Assembly: GCA_944390275.1 (NCBI GenBank)
Contig: CALXPL010000001.1
Coordinates: 1-64,000, forward strand
Length of the DNA: 64,000 bases
Direction: 5' to 3'
DNA from: an uncultured Alphaproteobacteria bacterium
GTDB lineage: Bacteria; Pseudomonadota; Alphaproteobacteria; RF32; CAG-239
A program made the translations under genes and the position numbers. Under the pieces are notes generated by a model that saw only the letters and a program-made list of their open reading frames with translations, ran no database searches and was not told the DNA's origin. Shown piece after piece: positions 38,479 through 47,878 of this stretch; positions within the stretch are counted from its first letter, which is position 1, and every line of letters begins with the position of its first letter.

Positions 38479-39393
38479 ATGGAAAAGCAAATAATTGAAG
38501 TTTCGAACGATGGATTTTCTTTATTTTTACATAGAGGTTTTATAGTTATCGAGAATAAAAATATTCCGATAGAAACAAAAATTCCATTGGATAATATTTT
38601 ATCATTAGTGATTAGTGCAAATGATTTGATACTTTCTAAAAATGTAATAAATGCTATAACAGAACAAGGTGCAAATATTATTTGTTGTGGTAAAAATTAT
38701 GTGCCTTGTTCAATTGTAATTCCTTGCGAGGGGCATTGGTTAGTTGCATCAAGAATCCAAAGGCAAATAGAATGTTCTAAGCCTTTACAGAAAAATTTAT
38801 GGAAGAGTATTATTCAAAATAAAATTTATAATCAATCTAAAACTTTAGAGTTCTTTTTTCCTAATCATAGTAATATTGCAAGACTTAAGCAATTAGCTAA
38901 GGATACTCTTAGTAATGATGTACGAAATAATGAAGGTGTAGCGGCTTCAATTTATTTCAAATCGTTATTTGGTAAAAACTTTGTGCGGGATAGATTAAGC
39001 GGAGATGTTAATATTTTATTGAATTATGCTTACATAGTTCTTAGAGCCATGGTAATAAGAGCGATTTATGGTAATGGATTGTTGCCTTTTTTAGGATTAA
39101 AGCATTGTGCTAAAACTAATACATTTCCTTTGGCTGATGATTTAATGGAACCGTTTAGACCGTGGGCTGACAAATTAGTATTTGAGGAAATAAATAGACT
39201 TGTTAATATTCAAGATATTGAATTGACCCCGGAAATAAAACGAAGATTAACAGGACTGATTTCTATTCCCGTCAAGACCAGCAAGGGTTGTGTTTCGTTA
39301 AATGATGCCGTGTTTGATTTTGTAGGAAGTTTGGTTGCTAGTTTTGAAGATAAGAAAGTTAAATTAAAATATTCAGAATTTGAAGATAGTTGA
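38479..39393 (+). CDS. cas1: Cas1, type II-C CRISPR adaptation integrase
   Basis: A 304-residue Cas1. Metal-site residues are visible as E152 (NNEGVAASIYFKSLFG), H209 (LGLKHCAKTN) and D220/E224 (LADDLMEPFRPW). With Cas2 it inserts new spacers. The frame begins at 38440, but AAAGGAG six bases ahead of the ATG at 38479 and normal Cas1 length support this start. The gene is on the strand opposite to cas2 and cas9 and on the other side of the array. Its last three codons and TGA stop lie inside the first, degenerate CRISPR repeat, so there is no leader on this side and its transcript should run into the array. Confidence 0.95.
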   Translation: MEKQIIEVSNDGFSLFLHRGFIVIENKNIPIETKIPLDNILSLVISANDLILSKNVINAITEQGANIICCGKNYVPCSIVIPCEGHWLVASRIQRQIECSKPLQKNLWKSIIQNKIYNQSKTLEFFFPNHSNIARLKQLAKDTLSNDVRNNEGVAASIYFKSLFGKNFVRDRLSGDVNILLNYAYIVLRAMVIRAIYGNGLLPFLGLKHCAKTNTFPLADDLMEPFRPWADKLVFEEINRLVNIQDIELTPEIKRRLTGLISIPVKTSKGCVSLNDAVFDFVGSLVASFEDKKVKLKYSEFEDS

Positions 39394-41728
39394 CTGTCTA
39401 ATTAATCTCTGATATGCTGAGGTTGTTGTGGATAACTCTTCACAATCAGTTATAGTTGACCGTCTAATTAATCTCTGATATGCTCAAAGTTAATACTTTA
39501 CGCTGTTCTTCAGAGTTATAGTTGACCGTCTAATTAATCTCTGATATGCTCCAGCGTTCCGCTAGGCATAGGGTTGCCTTGTTATAGTTGACCGTCTAAT
39601 TAATCTCTGATATGCTCAGAAACAATAACTAACTCTTTTACTCTATGTTATAGTTGACCGTCTAATTAATCTCTGATATGCTAAACGGCGCAAGGAAATG
39701 CAAACAATGAGAGTTATAGTTGACCGTCTAATTAATCTCTGATATGCTCGTGTTTCGTAGCAATATATCATGTGCTTTGTTATAGTTGACCGTCTAATTA
39801 ATCTCTGATATGCTCGTTTGGTCAAAGAGTATCCTTTTCATATAGTTATAGTTGACCGTCTAATTAATCTCTGATATGCTCAGAAACAATAACTAACTCT
39901 TTTACTCTATGTTATAGTTGACCGTCTAATTAATCTCTGATATGCTAAACGGCGCAAGGAAATGCAAACAATGAGAGTTATAGTTGACCGTCTAATTAAT
40001 CTCTGATATGCTACAAAAACAGGTTGAAAATGGTACTCCATTGTTATAGTTGACCGTCTAATTAATCTCTGATATGCTGTTGTATGTATAATAGTACCGC
40101 TAGGATCTGTTATAGTTGACCGTCTAATTAATCTCTGATATGCTCATCTGCTTCACCGGTCACGGCCATGCCGGGTTATAGTTGACCGTCTAATTAATCT
40201 CTGATATGCTAACATCACCACCTAAATACTCACTACGCTGGTTATAGTTGACCGTCTAATTAATCTCTGATATGCTACGCAGTTGTTCATTGCTCATATC
40301 CATAGCGTTATAGTTGACCGTCTAATTAATCTCTGATATGCTGTTAACTGCTTTAGGTATGCAATCGCCGTTGTTATAGTTGACCGTCTAATTAATCTCT
40401 GATATGCTTCAAACGATCAGATGGAGTTACTTATACTTGTTATAGTTGACCGTCTAATTAATCTCTGATATGCTAAACGCTTTGTACGTTCAATTAAAGT
40501 TTGTGTTATAGTTGACCGTCTAATTAATCTCTGATATGCTTTAGGCAAGGGTTGTTTTATGTAACCTCTAGTTATAGTTGACCGTCTAATTAATCTCTGA
40601 TATGCTGAGCCTACCGTAGTAGTATAACTATCACTAGTTATAGTTGACCGTCTAATTAATCTCTGATATGCTCATCATTGAGCATAGGAGGTGCAGATTT
40701 ATGTTATAGTTGACCGTCTAATTAATCTCTGATATGCTCCAGCGTTCCGCTAGGCATAGGGTTGCCTTGTTATAGTTGACCGTCTAATTAATCTCTGATA
40801 TGCTCCAGCGTTCCGCTAGGCAGAGGCTCGTTTTGTTATAGTTGACCGTCTAATTAATCTCTGATATGCTGCATAGGGGGATTAGATTTATCAAACTCAC
40901 GTTATAGTTGACCGTCTAATTAATCTCTGATATGCTAATATTCTTCTTGTTTTAATGGGGTTATGCGTTATAGTTGACCGTCTAATTAATCTCTGATATG
41001 CTACGATTGTTTCTGGGAATGTTGCCGCAATGGTTATAGTTGACCGTCTAATTAATCTCTGATATGCTAGTATCGCGCCAAGGCCGAGCGCCAGCTCGGT
41101 TATAGTTGACCGTCTAATTAATCTCTGATATGCTTTATCTGCCATAAGAGCTTGTAACGCATCAGTTATAGTTGACCGTCTAATTAATCTCTGATATGCT
41201 TAATATACAGCAAGCAATTCCGCTTGATTCGTTATAGTTGACCGTCTAATTAATCTCTGATATGCTTCCATCAATGAGCCAGCTTTATAACCATCAGTTA
41301 TAGTTGACCGTCTAATTAATCTCTGATATGCTTGGAAGTAAAGAGCGTGAAGGTTATGTATAGTTATAGTTGACCGTCTAATTAATCTCTGATATGCTCC
41401 ATCAAGGGTTTTGTCAGTGAGCACTTTAGTTATAGTTGACCGTCTAATTAATCTCTGATATGCTAAATCATTTTTAGGTAACGGTTGCTTAATAGTTATA
41501 GTTGACCGTCTAATTAATCTCTGATATGCTTAAAATAATTTTGCATCCAAAATTGAGTCAGTTATAGTTGACCGTCTAATTAATCTCTGATATGCTCATA
41601 GCGCATAGTGATTATAGAGGATATATGTTATAGTTGACCGTCTAATTAATCTCTGATATGCTGTCAATCTCTTTGGCATATTTATTGATTTCGTTATAGT
41701 TGACCGTCTAATTAATCTCTGATATGCT
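39383..41728 (+). CRISPR. Type II-C CRISPR array: 36 repeats of 36 bp, 35 spacers of 30 bp
   Basis: The repeat is GTTATAG-TTGACCGTCTAATTAATC-TCTGATATGCT. The unit is 66 bp throughout and the array spans exactly 35 units plus one repeat. The first copy (39383-39418) is degenerate at its first three bases and at position 13; the copies I compared after it match the consensus, including the last (41693-41728). Counting spacers from 0 at the left, spacers 3 and 4 recur as 7 and 8, spacer 2 recurs as 20, and spacer 21 shares its first 18 bases with 2/20. The tracrRNA anti-repeat and the embedded promoters give transcription on the + strand. The degenerate left end marks the oldest side, so new spacers probably enter at the right end. 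Confidence 0.98.
39456..39484 (+). promoter_or_regulatory. Repeat-embedded sigma70-type promoter (representative copy)
   Basis: Repeat positions 8-13 read TTGACC and positions 31-36 read TATGCT, exactly 17 bases apart, and TG one base before the -10 makes it an extended -10 (TGATATGCT). Every intact repeat carries this promoter; the coordinates are those of the second repeat. Transcription would begin about six bases into the following spacer, giving crRNAs with preformed 5' ends, as shown for Neisseria type II-C arrays. Confidence 0.75.
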
Positions 41729-41739
41729 ATGTAATAGCA

Positions 41740-41777
41740 CAAAGCCTTGAAATAACTATATTTCAAGGCTTTGTTTT
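41740..41777 (+). terminator. Terminator at the right end of the CRISPR array
   Basis: CAAAGCCTTGAAATA and TATTTCAAGGCTTTG form a perfect 15-bp stem with an ACTA loop, followed by TTTTAAT. It starts 12 bases after the last repeat and stops pre-crRNA before the convergent cas2. Confidence 0.88.
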
Positions 41778-41803
41778 AATAAAAAAATGCACGCTATTTA
41801 CCT

Positions 41804-42166
41804 TTAAAACAGCAATAGTTGCCCATTTTTTTCGCGAATCTCTTCTTCATTATCTTCAAAATTCTTGCCTAAATAGTTCTCAGTCATCAGATATTGTTTA
41901 TCGGTGATATAAATAAATGATATCGAAGAATTATCCGGAATGAATTTTGATAACTTTTTAGTTAAGGTTTGCCCTACAGACAAACTCTTGACCGGTTTAA
42001 TGTAAACCGAAAACTGTTTCATCATAAAACCTTCATCCAGAAGCAGATTGCGAAAACGGGTGGCTTTACGCATCTCGTTTCGAGTTCTGACCGGTATGTC
42101 AAACATACAGATTATCCACATCATTGACCATCCGGTTAAGGTTTCAAGCCGTTTTTGCCGAGCCAT
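41804..42166 (-). CDS. cas2: Cas2, CRISPR adaptation protein
   Basis: A ~105-120 residue ferredoxin-like protein with the type II signature WIICMFDIPVRT, then RKATRFRNLLLDEGFMMKQFSVYIKP. It forms the Cas1-Cas2 spacer integration complex. The ATG at 42166 overlaps the end of cas9 by 23 bases; an internal Met pair 14-15 codons later is an alternative start, but the longer form gives the usual short extension before the first strand. It is translated with cas9, while its partner cas1 lies beyond the array in the opposite direction. Confidence 0.93.
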   Translation of the reverse strand: MARQKRLETLTGWSMMWIICMFDIPVRTRNEMRKATRFRNLLLDEGFMMKQFSVYIKPVKSLSVGQTLTKKLSKFIPDNSSISFIYITDKQYLMTENYLGKNFEDNEEEIREKNGQLLLF

Positions 42167-45100
42167 TACTCAATACCTTATGTTTTTTCTTTACCTTGCC
42201 GAATGGGGTTAATTCTACCTTGCGGGTATGGTGTAATATATAATAAGATAGTCCTTTGCGTAATGTTTTTACAAACATATAGTCTAATTCTTTGTTTTGA
42301 GGAGAAGTCATTCTGGCATCAGAAATATAATCAATATTGAACTCACCTTCGCTAAATTTCTTGACTTTTGCTAAACATCTCGGCTTATCAGTATAAGTTT
42401 GCCATTCCTCGGGCGTGTCTAGCTCAAGCAAATCCCCTTGCTGAATCGACCAGATAATTTTTCCTCCCTGCTGTTGCCATTGGGGGATAAAATCTTTTTG
42501 ATTGACGTCAAAACATCTGATAACTTCCCAACCGATTTTGTCATCTTTTTGGTAAAAATCAACGCAATAATTATTTCGCCCTTCATACGCCACACCGTGC
42601 TTGGGAATATAAACCAATGAAGAATTGTTTTCATAACTCTTAAATTTATCGCCCTTCCATAACTTTTTCTCTTGGATAATGCCAAAAGCTTTATTCAAAA
42701 TTCTTCCTTCAGTTATAGCTATTTCTTTTTTGCCTTCAGATACGGCTTTTTCGTTTTCAGCAATCAGAATTTGCTCGGCTGTATTTGCATAAAGTTCAAA
42801 GGCTTTGACTAATTGAGCTTGCTTTGTTTTATCTTCGGCAATATGTTCATTCCACTCATCTTTGATAGAATCGGGAATGAGCAATTTATTTAAGTCTTTC
42901 ATCGACTTGACGACTTGTAATATCTTGCGTGAATAAACCGTGATTAAGGATTTGTCATCATCTGGATTTATGCATAAAACCGTTCTACCGGTTTCTTTAT
43001 GGAGTTTTCCGGCTTTGCTGTGTTCGGGTTTGTGCGAAACGTTAACCTTTTTTAAAATATCAATAACTTGACGGCGAAACTCTCCGACTGACTCAATGCT
43101 TGTTAACGGCAGGGATACACGCTGGTGCGGCAAATCGATTTCATTAGCCATATGCTGGATCAGGGAACGATTCATACAAGCAACGGTTATGGCGTCCATG
43201 GCGTGGTGCCGGTGGTCAATTCGAGGTTTTGATACCCATTCTTTGTTCTTAGTTTTATCAATAAATCTCCATTTGCCGTCAATATTAGGTTGTTCTGTTC
43301 CTTCAATAACTTCTCCGGTATCTTGTTCGACCCAATAAGGAGAACAATTTACATATCTTGGAATATCCAATCCCATGAGATCATATTCCAAACCTTGCAA
43401 ATTCCAACAACGGCGCATTTGAGCAGTTTGAGCTCCTTTAACCGGAAGAATCCGATTATGAATCACTTCTTCACTATCAGGACTATCAACAATTGCTCTT
43501 AAATATCGTGCTGCCATTTTAGAGACATAACGCGTATCTGTTAAATAGCGTGTAGTTTCATCTGCATCCCCTTCTTCTTCGAATTTTTCGCGGGCATCGG
43601 CCTCAAACCTCCATGCTTTGGCCGGTGTTCTCTCTCGGGCATTCTTCAGAATTTCTCTTACCATTTCCGGAGATTTGGATTTTAGAAAATATTCATAAGC
43701 AAAGTCATTACCTTTGGCATTATTATCATTGCGGTTTACCAGGCAAAGGTTGTTAGAGGTATCCGTTCCGCCTTTGGCTTGCGGGATGATATGCTCAATT
43801 TCAAAACCTGAAAAATTACGGGGAATGCTAACCGTTGGGTTGTAGGCATCTTTCCATCCTTGTTCTTTGGCGAGTTTGTATTTTAAGATATTTTGATAAT
43901 TGATGAAAAGTTTATGATCTTTTAAGTATTTTTTTGCCTCTTCGTTAAGTTTTTCATTGTTTTTTTGTTTTTGTTCTTCTTGTTTTTTCTTCTTAGTTGA
44001 CATACCAACATCTCGACCAAGCTCAATATTGATGTCATAAGGTTTGCCGTAAATGCGGATTATATCATTAATCACCAAGCGAAGTTGATTTAGAATCATA
44101 TGGACTGCCGGATTTGCAATTTTTCCCCATTTGATTTCATCAGAATTAAGATTTTTGTTGTTTTTGACCGTTAATGGTGGAAGCGGTTGTGTATCAGCCT
44201 GTAAAATCTCGCCATAATAAGGAAGTTCATGACATTTGCCTTGGTTTTGGCGGGCAATCTCTTCCGAGGCAATAAAGCGGGCATCATTCTTGGCTAAATT
44301 ATCGGTTATTTCTCGATGCGTAATGACTTGTTCTTTTAATTTTTTTAAAATAATTTTTGAGGCACTTTCACCTAACATTCCGCGACCCTTGGGAAGTTTG
44401 GTCAGTAGCTTGCCAATTTCTTTGTCATCATCAATTTTTAGAATTGGTTTTAAGCGTGTTATTAGCTCATCCTCACTATATAAGCGACCATTCTTATCAT
44501 TGGGGTTGACCGGATTAGCTAAAAAGTTAACAAATTTTGCCAATTCTTCATCGGAGAGCTTTTGTATATATTCTATTTCTGAAAATTCGGGACGTGAGTA
44601 TAAATAAGCCTTGATGTTTTTATCATCAAGTAAAGATATTTTTTGTTGAGCTGAAAGACCTAATAATTTTTTGATAGCTGATTTTCCAGCATTCTTGCCT
44701 TGCAATAAAAGCTCGTTGATAATTTTATCTCTTTCTTCTAAAGTTAGCTTGCGTTTATTGGTGTCGCTTAATACACGGATATTATTTACTTCTTCATAAA
44801 TACGTCTTAATTCTGATAATGGATGTGCTTTCAGCAGTCTGTCTTCATCTTTGAAATAAATACATTTTCCGGTAGCATAAGGAGCTGGTGGACGCTCATA
44901 AAATAAGATATTATAAATTTCTTTTTTCAAACCTTCTTTTTGCATTTGAGTAAAATATTGAGCCTGCGTATCCCAAATTCGATTAAATTCATCTTTTACC
45001 AGATAGCGGGGAATTGCATAATCAACAATATGTTGTTTTAAGGCGTGTTCTTTTTGTCGTATTATTCTTTTGTTAGCGTTTGTTTTTACTCCATTTTTAT

Positions 45101-45641
45101 CTTTTTCGTATCCTTCGCAAATTCGTTTGTAAAAAAACTCACCGATTGTTTTAGAATTTGTTTCTTTTAAATGCTCGGACATCATGTCGTAGGCTGATTT
45201 TTTAGCTTTGGATTTTTCACCTTCTTCTAAAATTTCTTCTTGTAACTCTTCTGAGGCAGTTACAAATCCGGCACCGCGGTGCTTGGCTATATGCAGAATG
45301 GCTCGTCCTATATAATTAGGGTTAGACAACCTACCATTTAATGCGTCATTGCGAATCTTATAAGGAGATTTTGCGCGTAAATGCTCAGTTCCTTCTGGAG
45401 TTTCATTTACCCAAAGGTGGTTTTCAAAAAGTTTTTGCGCTAATAATTCTAATCTTTGGCGGGTACGAACCTGATTTTTGCGCATTGTTCGTTTGAGGCG
45501 ACGTTCTTCAGCTCCTTCCGAGACATTAAAAATACGAACTCCGGCATCGATAATCTTTTGAGGATTGTTATAATCATCTAACTCAATAATTGCGCTACCG
45601 ATGGAGCCAACCCCTAAATCTAAACCCAAACGATACTTCAT
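42144..45641 (-). CDS. cas9: Cas9, type II-C RNA-guided DNA endonuclease
   Basis: A 1165-residue Cas9. RuvC-I is at the N-terminus (GLDLGVGSIGSAI, catalytic D8), then the Arg-rich bridge helix (about residues 48-68), the REC lobe, RuvC-II (NIELGRDVG, E540), HNH (FEIEHIIPQAKGG, H617, with N near 641) and RuvC-III (IDHRHHAMDAITVA, H813/D816), followed by the PAM-interacting domain. All catalytic residues are present. Size and absence of csn2 or cas4 place it in II-C. Two in-frame ATGs occur; AAGGAG touches the first (45647) and is six bases from the second, so 45641 is preferred. cas2 follows with an overlap; the tracrRNA gene is divergent from it. Confidence 0.96.
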   Translation of the reverse strand: MKYRLGLDLGVGSIGSAIIELDDYNNPQKIIDAGVRIFNVSEGAEERRLKRTMRKNQVRTRQRLELLAQKLFENHLWVNETPEGTEHLRAKSPYKIRNDALNGRLSNPNYIGRAILHIAKHRGAGFVTASEELQEEILEEGEKSKAKKSAYDMMSEHLKETNSKTIGEFFYKRICEGYEKDKNGVKTNANKRIIRQKEHALKQHIVDYAIPRYLVKDEFNRIWDTQAQYFTQMQKEGLKKEIYNILFYERPPAPYATGKCIYFKDEDRLLKAHPLSELRRIYEEVNNIRVLSDTNKRKLTLEERDKIINELLLQGKNAGKSAIKKLLGLSAQQKISLLDDKNIKAYLYSRPEFSEIEYIQKLSDEELAKFVNFLANPVNPNDKNGRLYSEDELITRLKPILKIDDDKEIGKLLTKLPKGRGMLGESASKIILKKLKEQVITHREITDNLAKNDARFIASEEIARQNQGKCHELPYYGEILQADTQPLPPLTVKNNKNLNSDEIKWGKIANPAVHMILNQLRLVINDIIRIYGKPYDINIELGRDVGMSTKKKKQEEQKQKNNEKLNEEAKKYLKDHKLFINYQNILKYKLAKEQGWKDAYNPTVSIPRNFSGFEIEHIIPQAKGGTDTSNNLCLVNRNDNNAKGNDFAYEYFLKSKSPEMVREILKNARERTPAKAWRFEADAREKFEEEGDADETTRYLTDTRYVSKMAARYLRAIVDSPDSEEVIHNRILPVKGAQTAQMRRCWNLQGLEYDLMGLDIPRYVNCSPYWVEQDTGEVIEGTEQPNIDGKWRFIDKTKNKEWVSKPRIDHRHHAMDAITVACMNRSLIQHMANEIDLPHQRVSLPLTSIESVGEFRRQVIDILKKVNVSHKPEHSKAGKLHKETGRTVLCINPDDDKSLITVYSRKILQVVKSMKDLNKLLIPDSIKDEWNEHIAEDKTKQAQLVKAFELYANTAEQILIAENEKAVSEGKKEIAITEGRILNKAFGIIQEKKLWKGDKFKSYENNSSLVYIPKHGVAYEGRNNYCVDFYQKDDKIGWEVIRCFDVNQKDFIPQWQQQGGKIIWSIQQGDLLELDTPEEWQTYTDKPRCLAKVKKFSEGEFNIDYISDARMTSPQNKELDYMFVKTLRKGLSYYILHHTRKVELTPFGKVKKKHKVLSNGSAKTA

Positions 45642-45700
45642 AAACATCTCCTTGTCTTATTGTTGTGCAACCATATATAAAACAACTTATAATATTGTAC

Positions 45701-45730
45701 TTGACTTTTCAATCAAAATATTCTTATATT
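45701..45730 (+). promoter_or_regulatory. Promoter of the tracrRNA
   Basis: TTGACT and TATATT are 18 bases apart, ending about 25 bases before the anti-repeat. The cas9 promoter on the other strand overlaps the same AT-rich interval. Confidence 0.6.
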
Positions 45731-45736
45731 ATAAGT

Positions 45737-45845
45737 AATATATGTTTTGATTTTTTCAGAGATTAATTAGACGGTCAATACATATATAATAAGGCTTTAT
45801 GTCGCAAAATGAGGGGGTGAGTAATTGCCCCCATTATTTTTATAT
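45737..45845 (+). ncRNA. tracrRNA of the type II-C system
   Basis: Positions 45756-45778 are a perfect 23-base complement of repeat positions 8-30 (TCAGAGATTAATTAGACGGT followed by CAA). After a short bulge, TATAAT (45785-45790) pairs with the repeat's first six bases with one G-U. A short GGC/GUC nexus follows (AAUAAGGC...GUCGC, like the Neisseria tracrRNA), then a GGGGG/CCCCC hairpin and a T-rich end serve as terminator. The 5' end is estimated from the promoter. Its 3' end overlaps the end of the convergent WG-repeat gene by a few bases. Confidence 0.88.
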
Positions 45846-47813
45846 GTTATCAAAAATAATCGGGTATTTCCTAAGGATTTTTTGGAAAAGCTTGGTTGCT
45901 TTTTTGTTATCTAAAGTTTGGGGAAGTTTGAGGGTAATGCTATTGGTATTAATCTGTTTACCGGAAGTATCAATAATGCAATATTTGTTGTTTACGGCAA
46001 CAAAAGCTTGTCCATTATAAAATTGTCCGACCTTATCAAAAATTATCGGAATGATGATTTTTCCGGTATTATCTATATATCCCCAGTGATTATGAAGAGA
46101 AACAGCAGCTATATCTTCTCTTGCTAAATAACCCATATCAAAACCTGATTTAGATAAGTTTTTTGTCATATTACTAATGTGACGATAATTGTATACATTT
46201 CCATTGAATTTTACTCTCCACATACTGTTATGCGGACAACCATCATATTTTATAAATTTGTTATTAAATGCTTCTATTATCTTGCCTGTTGTTTTTACTA
46301 TCGCTTGCGAGTGATTAATATAGACAACTGCCATATCATTATAAAAATACCCAATCCTATTATATCGAGCAGGTAATATTTGTTTTCCAGTTATTAAAGA
46401 ATATGTTCCCCAGAGTTTCCCTTGTTTTACGTTAACGAAAAGAGAAGTTGGCTCCTTTAAGCATCCCATTACAGCACCGTATCTTTTGGTACCTTGTATA
46501 TCTATAGCATATTCATACCCTAATGGGATATCCTGTATATCATTTATATTAATATCGGCTTCTTTAAAAATAAATCCTGTTATTGGATTGTTTTTAATAT
46601 CAATAATTCCCCATTTATGCTTATGTTTAGCTATTCCAAACTTTTTATAAAAATATAATGCATCGTATTGCGGAGATATAATTTCATGGTTGTTATATGT
46701 ATATAAGCCCCATTTATTTGACATTTGAGCCATAAAATAATCTGGACTCAGTATATAAATATTCCTATATTTAAAAGGAACCAGAATTTGTTCCTTTATA
46801 TCAATAATTCCGTACTTTTTCCCAATTTTTGCAATGCATAAGCTATTTTTTGATTTGATTTCGTTTAATTCATCATATTTGCAACTTATATAAATATTTG
46901 CAAATTCATCTATTATTCCATATTTGCCTTTATTATAAATTTTAAATAATTCTTTATTATCGTCAATAACCTGATGCAATACCCTTTCTATTAATCGGTA
47001 TTTAGCTGGAATTATAATTTTACCATCTAGGTCTATAACTCCGTATTTATCATCTTCATCTCTGAATATGACTTTTCCGTTGGGAGTTATGTCTTCAACC
47101 GACTTATTGGCAAAATTGATTATTTCATTGCCTTGATAGTCAATAATTGTCTGCCAAGAATAGGCTTTGCCTAAATATTCAAAACTCCTTTTTATGCACC
47201 AATATTTACCGTTTGACCAATAATCATCAATATTTTCCAGATTAAAGTTATATTGGCTTTGTAAGTGTTTTATTCGACATTCTCTTAAATTTAACAGTTT
47301 GTTTTTGGCATAATCGGCAATATTGGAGTTATCGGTTGTTAAATTTGCCCAATTTTCTATCTTTGCATCGCTTCTGATTATGGCATTATAGAAGTTATCA
47401 AACAGCTTTTTATTAAATGTATGTTTCAGGCAAAATTCTTCAAAACCATGCTGATTTACATATTCTTTCATATCTTCCGGAACAAATTCCGCAAGATTAT
47501 ACATATAATTCAATAAGTCGCTTTTTTTATGTTTAAGCAGAACGGAGATATATTCAGGAGAGTGAGGCTTGTTTCTGGGTAAAAGTTTCAAAATTAGTGA
47601 AATAGCAGCTTTGGACAGCAGGTTACTTTCACGTTCTAATTTGTTTTTACCAAGAGTTATACGCATTGGCTTTGCAAGGGTAATTTTTACATAATAAAAA
47701 AAGGGCAAAGCAAATTCCAGACAACAACAGTAATCGCTGTTTGCTTGTATTTGACGGTAAACTTTTATCCATTTGCGGGTATATAAATCCTTATATAAAT
47801 GTTTTTTAGTCAT
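45840..47813 (-). CDS. WG-repeat protein
   Basis: The 657-residue protein has a helical N-terminal ~200 residues and then about ten WG (KWGI/YGVIDLDGKIIIP-type) repeats, for example WGYIDNTGKIIIP, YGIIDIKEQILVPF and WGTYSLITGKQILP. WG repeats form beta-structures of mostly unknown role, often binding surfaces. It is soluble with no signal peptide. An operator copy lies 42 bases before its start, so it probably belongs to the WYL regulon. Its 3' end meets the tracrRNA tail. A role with Cas9 is not implied by the sequence. Confidence 0.8.
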   Translation of the reverse strand: MTKKHLYKDLYTRKWIKVYRQIQANSDYCCCLEFALPFFYYVKITLAKPMRITLGKNKLERESNLLSKAAISLILKLLPRNKPHSPEYISVLLKHKKSDLLNYMYNLAEFVPEDMKEYVNQHGFEEFCLKHTFNKKLFDNFYNAIIRSDAKIENWANLTTDNSNIADYAKNKLLNLRECRIKHLQSQYNFNLENIDDYWSNGKYWCIKRSFEYLGKAYSWQTIIDYQGNEIINFANKSVEDITPNGKVIFRDEDDKYGVIDLDGKIIIPAKYRLIERVLHQVIDDNKELFKIYNKGKYGIIDEFANIYISCKYDELNEIKSKNSLCIAKIGKKYGIIDIKEQILVPFKYRNIYILSPDYFMAQMSNKWGLYTYNNHEIISPQYDALYFYKKFGIAKHKHKWGIIDIKNNPITGFIFKEADININDIQDIPLGYEYAIDIQGTKRYGAVMGCLKEPTSLFVNVKQGKLWGTYSLITGKQILPARYNRIGYFYNDMAVVYINHSQAIVKTTGKIIEAFNNKFIKYDGCPHNSMWRVKFNGNVYNYRHISNMTKNLSKSGFDMGYLAREDIAAVSLHNHWGYIDNTGKIIIPIIFDKVGQFYNGQAFVAVNNKYCIIDTSGKQINTNSITLKLPQTLDNKKATKLFQKILRKYPIIFDNI

Positions 47814-47854
47814 CGGTGCCTCTTAGGTTTTTTATTTAATATAGCAACACTCCA

Positions 47855-47869
47855 CGACAAAATATGACG
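47855..47869. promoter_or_regulatory. WYL-type operator, copy 3
   Basis: CGACA-AAATA-TGACG, with the same left arm and spacer as copy 5 and one changed base in each of two right-arm positions. It is 41 bases upstream of the WG-repeat gene start; a TATATT -10-like element lies between them. Confidence 0.65.
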
Positions 47870-47878
47870 CATTTAAGT

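Noticed and set aside
39643-41424. Minus-strand open frames inside the CRISPR array with repeated AYQRLIRRSTIT peptides
   Set aside because: They are translations of the 36-bp repeats, which have no stop in that frame; there is no ribosome site.
39419-41692. Self-targeting spacers against the island or chromosome
   Set aside because: By reading, no spacer matched another part of the window; a search of the full genome would be needed to decide.
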